From assembly GCA_964400545.1 (NCBI GenBank), contig CAYNUG010000013.1, positions 1-29,900 of the forward strand: a stretch of DNA of 29,900 nucleotides, given 5' to 3'. The notes under the pieces are model-generated. The model was not told the origin of the DNA and did no database searches. It saw only the letters and a program-made list of their open reading frames with translations. Below are positions 23,356 to 29,900 of the stretch, piece by piece (positions within the stretch are counted from its first letter, which is position 1; every line of letters starts with the position of its first letter). The DNA comes from UBA647 sp964400545 (GTDB lineage: Bacteria > Acidobacteriota > Aminicenantia > UBA2199). The translations under genes were made by a program, and so were the position numbers.

Positions 23356-24411
23356 TTAGTTAATATTTAGATAATTAAAAATCTCGTTCCATAAATGTGT
23401 TGCTGATTTATGTGAATAGTTTTCTTTAACATAAATCATACTATTAACTGCAAGTTTCGCCCTAACTTTATCATTAACCAGCAATTCCTCTATAGCTTTT
23501 ACAAAAGCATCAATATCATTATAATTATTAATTAAATAGCCTGTTTTATTATTGATAACGAGATCAGACATATCACCAACATTTGATGCAATGACAGGAG
23601 TACCGCATGAAAGACTTTGAATAACAGCCCTTGGCAAACCTTCTGTTTTAGATGTTGTTAAAAATATATTCCCACTATTAAGAAATTCAATGGAATCTTT
23701 TACATATCCTAATAGATCTATATTCTCAGATAAAGATAAAGTTTCAATTTGACTTTGTAGTTCATCTTTGATAGCTCCATCTCCGGCAATAGCAACTTTA
23801 ATATTTGGAAAATTCAATTTAATTTTTGCAACAATATCAATTAAAAAATCCAATCCTTTTTCGGGACTTAATCTTCCCAGTGTAATAATATCATATTTTT
23901 TTTTAATGTTAGTTGCTTTAAATTCTTCAGTATCAATAGAGTTTGGAAGAACAAATACTTTCTTGGAGTTAAACTTTTTTTCTTGTATATAATAATTACG
24001 ACCAATTGTCCCTGTCACAGTTATTACATCACATTTCTTTAATATAATATTTGTTATTTTCCCTCTAATACCTTTGTTTCTAATATCCAGTCTTGGATTC
24101 CCAATTACACTAATAATAACAGGTTTATTTTTGAGCAACCCAATTATTAGAGCTAACAAACCATGTGGCATTTCATAAATGCCAATTATTAAATCAAATT
24201 TTTTAGAACTAAATAACATTTGGAAAAACCTCCAAATGAACCGAAAAAATGTTCTGTTCAACTTAGAAATAATATATTTTATTTTAGAATTACCTAATCC
24301 AGCATTATCACGATAGACATAAATATTTTCAACTTTATTGATATCAATAATAGGCTTAACAAAATAAAATGCATCGTTATTATAAAGTTTACATGTTAGT
24401 TTTATATTCAT
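23356..24411 (-). CDS. Glycosyltransferase family 4 protein
   Basis: 351 residues. The C-terminal GT-B half is clear: ITLGRLSPEKGLDFLIDIV, VAIAGDGAIKDEL, LLGYVKDSIEFL, and the E-x7-E nucleotide-sugar loop in SKTEGLPRAVIQSLSCGTPVIAS. The N-terminal acceptor half is weakly conserved, which is normal. It is a retaining transferase, presumably adding one sugar to the lipid-linked repeat unit on the cytoplasmic face. There is a hydrophobic stretch near residues 80-105 that may help it rest on the membrane. Has its own promoter candidate (24425-24453). Confidence 0.9.
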   Translation of the reverse strand: MNIKLTCKLYNNDAFYFVKPIIDINKVENIYVYRDNAGLGNSKIKYIISKLNRTFFRFIWRFFQMLFSSKKFDLIIGIYEMPHGLLALIIGLLKNKPVIISVIGNPRLDIRNKGIRGKITNIILKKCDVITVTGTIGRNYYIQEKKFNSKKVFVLPNSIDTEEFKATNIKKKYDIITLGRLSPEKGLDFLIDIVAKIKLNFPNIKVAIAGDGAIKDELQSQIETLSLSENIDLLGYVKDSIEFLNSGNIFLTTSKTEGLPRAVIQSLSCGTPVIASNVGDMSDLVINNKTGYLINNYNDIDAFVKAIEELLVNDKVRAKLAVNSMIYVKENYSHKSATHLWNEIFNYLNIN

Positions 24412-24424
24412 TGTTTAAATAGTC

Positions 24425-24453
24425 ATTATATTTTTAAGTCTAAGTTTTGTGAA
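24425..24453 (-). promoter_or_regulatory. Promoter candidate before the GT4 gene at 23356
   Basis: Minus-strand TTCACA (24448-24453), 17-base spacer, perfect TATAAT (24425-24430). It lies in the 168-base gap 24412-24579, with about 13 bases between the -10 box and the ATG and no Shine-Dalgarno. The rest of this gap is A+T-rich with no recognised element. The region is A+T-rich, so chance matches are likelier than elsewhere. Confidence 0.5.
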
Positions 24454-24579
24454 TAATTTTATAATATTTGAAATATTTAAATTTTTTGTAATTTTCACTT
24501 GAGTAGAAATCTTTCCTTTAACTTCCAGAATCCCCCTGAAAGAAAAACTAAAAATTTGATGATCACAAACATATTCTAA

Positions 24580-25722
24580 TTATAGCAAATTTTTTGCACC
24601 AATTAATTTAAAGTAAACATCCTCAAACTCTCTTCCCATTCTATCAATTGTGAATGATTCCATAATTAACTTTCCTCCTGTTCTTCCCATTTTCAATCTT
24701 TTTTTACTGTTATTAAGAAGACCATCTATTAATTCAGCAATCTTTCGGGGAGATTCATTCGTTATTAAATAACCGATAACATCATGTTTAACAATTTCTT
24801 TTGTCCCACCTGAGTCACTTGCAATCACTGGTTTTTCCAGAGCCATATATTCCATTATAGAATTTGAAATCCCCTCACCATTTGGAGAAAAAAGAATACC
24901 AATATCAGAAATTGAGATCAGAGGTTCAACATAATCAAGTTTTCCGGTAAATGAAACATTAGGGATATGTTCATTTTGAACCCTATTCTTCATCTTTTCT
25001 AAATAAATTCCGCTTCCAACAGCAAGAAATGTTACATCCTTTCTTATTGAACTGATTTCTTTGGCTACATCAATATATTTATTATAGTCTTTCATTTCCG
25101 AAAAGGATGCGACCATTATCAATAGATACGGGGTTGTAATCTCATATTTTAACTTTACCTTATTTTTATCAGGCAGGTTTTTAAATCTTCTTAAATCAAA
25201 TCCATTGTATATAACCTTCCCTTTTTTGGTTTTTATATTATAACTTTTTAATCCAGCAACAGAATTTGATAATATTAATTTTGAAAATGCGAAGTTAATT
25301 TTTGACATAATATATAATTTAGAACATTTTGAGATTTTTCGGGGTGCATTGCTGATTTGACTATTTACCAAAAAAATCTTTTGCAAAATAACCGTAGGTA
25401 AAGAATAAAATGAAACGATATTACCCCATGTATGAATAATATCAGGGTTAAAACTTTTACATATTTTATAAAATTTATAAAATATTTGTAGATTTTTTAC
25501 TAAAGATTCTCGTTCCAATATTACATATGGAATCCCTAGCTTTAAAAAAATTTTGTAATGAATATCATGTTTAGTTAAAACTAAAAACAGTTCTAATTTA
25601 GGATTATTTTTTAAATAAGACAACAACTCAACCAGTCTACGTTCTTTACCTCCCGCATGCAGCGATTCAATAAAGAAGAGAATTCTCATTTTTTTATTAG
25701 TATTAATTCTTTTCTTAAGCAT
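24580..25722 (-). CDS. Glycosyltransferase family 4 protein
   Basis: 380 residues. GRL-free but typical GT4 C-terminal half: KGKVIYNGFDLRRF, LLIMVASFSEMKDY, FLAVGSGIYLEKM, and SPNGEGISNSIMEYMALEKPVIASDSGG with the E-x7-E loop. The N-terminal half opens IESLHAGGKERRLVELL, the acceptor-side Gly loop seen in WaaG/capM-like GT4 enzymes. The first ATG (25722) is kept because TAGGAGT lies about six bases upstream; an internal ATG at residue 12 just before RILFFIES would also give a full domain. It follows the previous glycosyltransferase stop by nine bases. Specificity cannot be deduced. Confidence 0.9.
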   Translation of the reverse strand: MLKKRINTNKKMRILFFIESLHAGGKERRLVELLSYLKNNPKLELFLVLTKHDIHYKIFLKLGIPYVILERESLVKNLQIFYKFYKICKSFNPDIIHTWGNIVSFYSLPTVILQKIFLVNSQISNAPRKISKCSKLYIMSKINFAFSKLILSNSVAGLKSYNIKTKKGKVIYNGFDLRRFKNLPDKNKVKLKYEITTPYLLIMVASFSEMKDYNKYIDVAKEISSIRKDVTFLAVGSGIYLEKMKNRVQNEHIPNVSFTGKLDYVEPLISISDIGILFSPNGEGISNSIMEYMALEKPVIASDSGGTKEIVKHDVIGYLITNESPRKIAELIDGLLNNSKKRLKMGRTGGKLIMESFTIDRMGREFEDVYFKLIGAKNLL

Positions 25723-25731
25723 AGATGACTC

Positions 25732-26946
25732 CTACAGATTACTATAATACATTGCTAATTTCCCATAAGTTGCATCCAAAGAATATTTTTCCGAAACAAA
25801 CTTTTGACACTCTTTGCTCAACTTGTCCCTCGTTTTTAAATCTTTTAGTAATAACACTGCCATTTCCGCTATTTTATCATCATCATCAGAAATATATCCA
25901 TGAATACCATTATCCATTTCAATACAATCCAGAGCATTATGTGTGCCTATTACAGGGATACCCATTGCCATAAGGTCGATAACACGCCCACGAAAACCGG
26001 CAGCAATTTCCATAGGAATAATTGCCAGCCATCCACGGGACAAAGGTGTTCTGACATCATTTACAAATCCGGTAACTTCAACATCCGTCCCATTATGAAA
26101 TTTTCTTATCCTGTCCGGTGGATTAGCTCCTACGATCAGAAATTTCACATCACTAATTTCACTCTTGATTTTTGGTAAAATTGAATAATATATCCTTTCA
26201 CATGCCAAAATATTCTGTTCACTTGAAAGACTCCCATAAAAAATAATAGTTTTGGGATCATATTGAGAGGGATATTCTTTAAAATAAGAAATATTTTGCC
26301 CAATCGGAATTGTAATATGTTGATTTTCAGGAGATATCTTCTTCAGTTTCACTCTGTCCTGATTAGATATCGACATTACAACATCAGCTTCCCGAATAAA
26401 ACTTTTTTCCATTTTCTCAAATTTGTTTAATTCTCTACGTTGAAATAACGGGATTTTTTCTCCATATCTCTGAGAATATCCAAGAAGTTTTTTTTCAAAA
26501 AGGAGGTCATGAGCTGCTAATACCTTAACAGTAGTATCTTCCAAATAAGTAAATATTCGCCCCTGATACCAATGTTCGATTTGAACAATATCATATTTTT
26601 TTTTCTTAATTATTTTAACAATCCGTTTTGTCGTAGTCATACTGCCCCAATAAAAAAAACCGTGTGCAGATCCAAAAAAGATTCGATTTAAAATAAACAA
26701 GAAACCTTGAATTTTTCTTTTTATAAACGTTGTGTTTTTGGCGAATATAGGATAGTAAGCATTGCAAATATTTTGTAGTTTTTTTTTATTTAATTCTGCA
26801 TCATGAGTACTACGCACTAAGGTAATAACATCAACTTCATGATATTTGGATAGAGCTCCAACCATAGTAACAACTCGATCCTGGCTTGCCATAACTTTTG
26901 GAAATAATGCAACAGGATTAATTATAACAATCTTTTTTTTTTTCAT
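25732..26946 (-). CDS. Glycosyltransferase (GT4-like)
   Basis: 404 residues with two Rossmann-like halves. N-terminal: VIINPVALFPKVMASQDRV, then YDIVQIEHWYQGR. C-terminal: TIIFYGSLSSEQN, FLIVGANPPDRIRKF, VTGFVNDVRTPL, and FRGRVIDLMAMGIPVIGTHNALDCIE as the sugar-nucleotide loop. The last loop is shifted from the standard E-x7-E pattern (Arg/Asp instead of the second Glu), as in GT4 groups resembling the Sqd-like/Glyco_trans_1_4 types. Only a weak ribosome site (AGGG, 13 bases away). It begins a three-gene glycosyltransferase run. Confidence 0.85.
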   Translation of the reverse strand: MKKKKIVIINPVALFPKVMASQDRVVTMVGALSKYHEVDVITLVRSTHDAELNKKKLQNICNAYYPIFAKNTTFIKRKIQGFLFILNRIFFGSAHGFFYWGSMTTTKRIVKIIKKKKYDIVQIEHWYQGRIFTYLEDTTVKVLAAHDLLFEKKLLGYSQRYGEKIPLFQRRELNKFEKMEKSFIREADVVMSISNQDRVKLKKISPENQHITIPIGQNISYFKEYPSQYDPKTIIFYGSLSSEQNILACERIYYSILPKIKSEISDVKFLIVGANPPDRIRKFHNGTDVEVTGFVNDVRTPLSRGWLAIIPMEIAAGFRGRVIDLMAMGIPVIGTHNALDCIEMDNGIHGYISDDDDKIAEMAVLLLKDLKTRDKLSKECQKFVSEKYSLDATYGKLAMYYSNL

Positions 26947-27022
26947 ATTCGATGTTTTACCCTAAAAGCATAAAAAATTAAAAACATAAACATCACATAT
27001 TACCTGCAAATTTTATCTGTTT

Positions 27023-27943
27023 TTACTTTTTTGTTAATTGAAAAAATATTTTATCAACAATTATTTTCGAAAACTCTATTGCACCCCGACAATTCAAATG
27101 ACTTTTATCTTGAAATAATGCGGGCTTATTTAAAAAAAATGGATTATTTGAAGTATTAATAAATATTGCTTTATATTCATTAGCTATCTGTATACATTTT
27201 TCTGTTGAAACCGTTTTATGCACCATTGCATATACTGGAGATTGAATTATAAATAGTTTTATTTGTTTTAATAAGCAAATCTGTGCAATCTTTTTAAGCA
27301 CTTTGAATTTAAACATATTAATTTGAGAATCCTTAATTATTAATTTATTAATATTGTTATCTTTAATAATACCTTTCAAAGGAACATAACCTTTAATATC
27401 CCCTTTTCTCGTTTTATTAATTTCCATATTACCAATTGCAATTGTTAATATAGATGAATTAAAAGGGTATATGTTTGATAGAAACTTGATCTTTTCAAAG
27501 GGGCTTCGTTTTTCAATCAAACTTCTTAGTTCAGGATGATTCTTATAGTAAGGTAGTAATGATGATAAACGATCTAACTCCTTAGGATCATAATACAATT
27601 CATCAAACCCAATATCAAGAATTATGATTTTTGGAGTATATCTTTTAAGAATTGATTTAAATATAGCATAATTATAAAGTAAACGATTGCCATCTCTTCC
27701 TGTGTTATAGAAACTTATTTTTAATCTTTTTTCAAAGATTTCAGGTACATAATGATGATTTGCACGCGAAGAACCTAAAACCAATAATTCAGCTTTAGTA
27801 GTTTCAAGAGAATATGTTGTACGATGGTGAAGCCCTACAACTTCTTGAAAATAAAAATATCTTAAAATTCTTCCAATGGCAAAATCCATAACAAATGCAA
27901 ATACAACAACCAAAATCAAATTGAATATTAACTTTTTAATCAT
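27023..27943 (-). CDS. SGNH/GDSL-like membrane-anchored protein, MBOAT partner
   Basis: 306 residues from the ATG at 27941-27943; the open frame reaches 27991, but the earlier start would be TTG, and ATG 27943 begins the hydrophobic anchor (about 5-25) and clears the MBOAT stop by four bases. After the anchor come LVLGSSRANHHY, the block-I nucleophile motif with Ser near residue 59, a middle ILDIGFDELYYD, and DKSHLNCRGAIEF, the Asp-x2-His of block V near the end. The layout (one membrane helix plus an outward SGNH domain, next to an MBOAT) matches AlgJ/AlgX/PatB-type pairs that move acyl groups onto exported glycans. Ribosome site not visible. Confidence 0.8.
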   Translation of the reverse strand: MIKKLIFNLILVVVFAFVMDFAIGRILRYFYFQEVVGLHHRTTYSLETTKAELLVLGSSRANHHYVPEIFEKRLKISFYNTGRDGNRLLYNYAIFKSILKRYTPKIIILDIGFDELYYDPKELDRLSSLLPYYKNHPELRSLIEKRSPFEKIKFLSNIYPFNSSILTIAIGNMEINKTRKGDIKGYVPLKGIIKDNNINKLIIKDSQINMFKFKVLKKIAQICLLKQIKLFIIQSPVYAMVHKTVSTEKCIQIANEYKAIFINTSNNPFFLNKPALFQDKSHLNCRGAIEFSKIIVDKIFFQLTKK

Positions 27944-27947
27944 GTAT

Positions 27948-29384
27948 TTAAAACTGAAAATAAATAAACTGCCCACCATCAAACACACCAATCATTAGAA
28001 TAAGAATAATAATTGAGCTATATGCCATTATTCGAATAAATTTCTTTTTACTTTCAAAAAACAAAAAGCGTGATGGCATGAACTCATCCGTAAAATCTTT
28101 GAATATCAATATTATTAAGCCAAAAATACTATAAATAAAGTATGCTGGCGACCCAATAAATAAAGTTCCTGATGAAGTAAATATTCTTTGAAATATTTTT
28201 AAAGCTTCATTTAATTTTACAGCTCGTCCAAATATTTGTGAAGAGGCAAATAAAACAAATGTATAAAATATTCCTGCAAAAATATACCAACCTTTCTCAT
28301 TTAGATTATGTTTCTTTTCAAATACTACTTTTTGTTTATTTGTTAAAGCCTCAAAACTTAAAAAAACTCCTTGCATAATTCCCCAAACAACAAAAGTTAA
28401 AGCTGCTCCATGCCAAATGCCGCTAATAAAAAAAGTAATCATTAAAGCAATTACAATTCCCCATACCTTATATTTTCTAAAAGAAAAAGACAAAGGTGTA
28501 TAAATGTAATCAGTAAGCCAAGAAATCAATGAAATATGCCACCTTCTCCAAAAATCAGACATGGACGTTGCACAAAAAGGTCTTTTGAAGTTTTGCATCA
28601 CTTTAATACCTAATATATTTGCTGTACCAATAGCAATCAATGAATAACCGCCTAGGTCAGCATACACCTGAAAAGGATATAGGAAGGATGCAAACAACAA
28701 GGTTGTACCATTGTGTTGTAAAATATTTTTATAAACTGCATCTACGTATATTCCAATTCTGTCTGCCACTACAAGTTTCATGAAATATCCCCAGAGCATC
28801 AACTTCAGGCCTTGGATTGCCAGATAATAATCAAAACTTTTATAAGCCTTAAATTGAGGGATCATTCTTTTTGCACGTTCAATTGGACCCGACAATATCA
28901 ATGGGAAAAAAGATAAAAACAAGGCAAATATCCCAAGATTCTGTTCTGATTTTATTTCCTCATTATAAACATCGATAGTATAACCAATTGCCATGAATGT
29001 ATAAAATGAAATCCCGATTGGCAACAATAATTTGATTTCAGGTAATGGCCATCTGATTTTCATTATATCCAGCAATCCAATAATCTCTTGATTTATTTCA
29101 CTGAAATATTTAAAGAAAAGTAAAGGTAATAAAATTAAAACTATATTTATTATCATAAAAGTTTTTTTCTTCGACTCAATAATTGTATTATCAATTAATC
29201 GAGCAAAAATATAAGTTGATAAAGTAACTCCTGCAACTAACAAAGCAAAAATCGGTTTAATGTTAATATAAAAAAAATAGCTCGCAATAAGCATTGCAAC
29301 CCATCTGATTTTCCTTGGAGTTAAATAGTATACTATAGTAAGAATTGGGAAAAATATTAAAAAATTGAATGAAGTAAAAACCAT
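27948..29384 (-). CDS. MBOAT-family membrane O-acyltransferase (AlgI-like)
   Basis: 478 residues with about 11 membrane segments. Family motifs are complete: LPIGISFYTFMAIGYTIDVY (121-140), PLILSGPIERAKRMIPQF (161-178), FPQ-like YPFQVYADLGGYSLIAIG, FKRPF, SDFWRRWHISLISWL with His283, and GIWHGAALTFVVWG with the catalytic His325. Such proteins carry an acyl group (usually acetyl) across the membrane for transfer to a glycan. It sits between the acyl carrier protein gene (six bases away) and the SGNH gene, as in alginate and D-alanylation systems. No Shine-Dalgarno is visible upstream of the ATG. Confidence 0.94.
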   Translation of the reverse strand: MVFTSFNFLIFFPILTIVYYLTPRKIRWVAMLIASYFFYINIKPIFALLVAGVTLSTYIFARLIDNTIIESKKKTFMIINIVLILLPLLFFKYFSEINQEIIGLLDIMKIRWPLPEIKLLLPIGISFYTFMAIGYTIDVYNEEIKSEQNLGIFALFLSFFPLILSGPIERAKRMIPQFKAYKSFDYYLAIQGLKLMLWGYFMKLVVADRIGIYVDAVYKNILQHNGTTLLFASFLYPFQVYADLGGYSLIAIGTANILGIKVMQNFKRPFCATSMSDFWRRWHISLISWLTDYIYTPLSFSFRKYKVWGIVIALMITFFISGIWHGAALTFVVWGIMQGVFLSFEALTNKQKVVFEKKHNLNEKGWYIFAGIFYTFVLFASSQIFGRAVKLNEALKIFQRIFTSSGTLFIGSPAYFIYSIFGLIILIFKDFTDEFMPSRFLFFESKKKFIRIMAYSSIIILILMIGVFDGGQFIYFQF

Positions 29385-29389
29385 CGGAT

Positions 29390-29629
29390 TTAAAATTTTG
29401 AATTAATAATATTAATCATATCTCCCACATTTCGCATTTTATTTAGATCCTTTAACTTTAATTTAATTGAGAATAGGCTTTCAATTTCAGTGATAAGAAG
29501 CATATGCGACAAAGAGTCCCATTGCTCAACATCTTTGGCTGTTAATTCATCGGATAAAATCAAAGAATTATCTCCAAGCACTTCTCTGAAAATTTCAGTT
29601 AATTTGTTTCGTATTTCTTCATTTGTCAT
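29390..29629 (-). CDS. Acyl carrier protein
   Basis: 79 residues, normal ACP length. The phosphopantetheine site is the Ser39 in QWDSLSHML (DSL motif), within a four-helix acidic protein. GGAG lies ten bases before the ATG at 29629. Position immediately before an MBOAT gene, not in a fatty acid gene cluster, argues for a dedicated carrier that delivers an acyl or aminoacyl group to the membrane transferase, as DltC does for DltB. No matching DltA-type ligase is adjacent; the CapK-like ligase at 19467-20804 is the only adenylate-forming enzyme in the window and could load it, but this is only a hypothesis. Confidence 0.92.
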   Translation of the reverse strand: MTNEEIRNKLTEIFREVLGDNSLILSDELTAKDVEQWDSLSHMLLITEIESLFSIKLKLKDLNKMRNVGDMINIINSKF

Positions 29630-29699
29630 TTTCTGCTTTCTCCAAAGGTATTAATCTATTTTTTTATTAATAACAAATACTTTTTATTAATACCAGCTT

Positions 29700-29900
29700 T
29701 TAAACTTTTTTTCTCATTAGTACTTTTTTAGCTGAAGGTAAAAAATTAATAATTTCATCATTCAAAGATTCTTTGGTTATAACTATCTTAAAACCAGCTT
29801 TTTCATATGTTTTAATTGAAGGTATATTGCATTCAAATATTTGAACATATGCATGTGTGATTTTTGGTGTAGATTTGACCAATCGTTTAATTATTTCGGT
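29700..29900 (-). CDS. GNAT-family acetyltransferase, C-terminal part (5' end beyond window)
   Basis: The frame is open to the right edge, so the visible 66 residues are only the C-terminal part. N-x-PSIKTYEKAGFK is the acetyl-CoA-binding/product-release signature of RimI-like GNAT N-acetyltransferases (Asn, Tyr and Gly-Phe at the usual spacing). An internal TTG is the only start inside the window and is not the true one. In a locus making amino sugars, a GNAT next to LegB-like and ACP/MBOAT genes may N-acetylate a nucleotide-linked amino sugar; this is inference. The gap 29630-29699 to the ACP gene holds no recognised signal. Confidence 0.8.
   Translation of the reverse strand, partial: TEIIKRLVKSTPKITHAYVQIFECNIPSIKTYEKAGFKIVITKESLNDEIINFLPSAKKVLMRKKV

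Noticed and set aside
24540..24579. Possible intrinsic terminator after the GT4 gene at 24580
   Set aside because: The TGATCA-centred inverted repeat is short and mismatched; the T-run could be due to base composition.

Overview
The window looks like chromosome from an uncultivated Gram-negative bacterium of low to moderate G+C. The Gram-negative reading rests on an outer-membrane beta-barrel protein, a Wza-type export protein and several Sec signal peptides. I cannot assign a phylum from sequence alone. Almost everything is read on the minus strand; one gene, a histidine phosphatase at 2764-3327, lies on the plus strand.

Layout, left to right. 1-2617: the start of a type IV secretion/conjugation operon. 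It has a clear promoter, a 59-residue membrane peptide, a VirB2-like pilin, a VirB3-like protein and a VirB4/TraC-type ATPase that runs off the left edge. 2749-3327: the phosphatase, with an extended -10 box almost touching its start codon. 3332-11423: an exopolysaccharide assembly operon read leftward from a promoter at 11395-11423: beta-barrel protein, Wza, Wzc-type tyrosine autokinase, PHP-type tyrosine phosphatase, O-antigen ligase/polymerase, TPR partner. 11485-13253: two secreted proteins (regulatory-like beta-sandwich and TPR). 13475-15433: the initiating phosphoglycosyl transferase, of unusual domain make-up. 15788-16957: a secreted GHL10-type glycoside hydrolase. 17055-29900: a visibly more A+T-rich block of sugar-nucleotide enzymes (WecB epimerase, LegB-like dehydratase, another SDR, nucleotidyltransferase), a CapK/PaaK-like ligase, a DUF354 protein, three GT4 glycosyltransferases, and an acylation set (SGNH protein, MBOAT, acyl carrier protein, GNAT fragment). 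This has the form of a variable, strain-specific glycan module attached to a conserved assembly core. A flippase is not in the window.

Working model (inference): the right-hand block makes activated and modified sugars and builds a repeat unit on a lipid started by the phosphoglycosyl transferase. The ligase/polymerase extends it, the Wzc/PHP pair controls length and export, and Wza plus the beta-barrel carry it across the outer membrane. The MBOAT/ACP/SGNH genes probably acylate the glycan.

The most unusual sequence signal is not a protein. Four intergenic gaps between 11.4 and 17.1 kb are filled by degenerate heptanucleotide (period 7) tracts that hold their register for tens of units, carry embedded hairpins, supply the last 27 residues of one protein and abut a truncated pseudogene. 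They resemble in kind the heptanucleotide STRR repeats described in heterocystous cyanobacteria.
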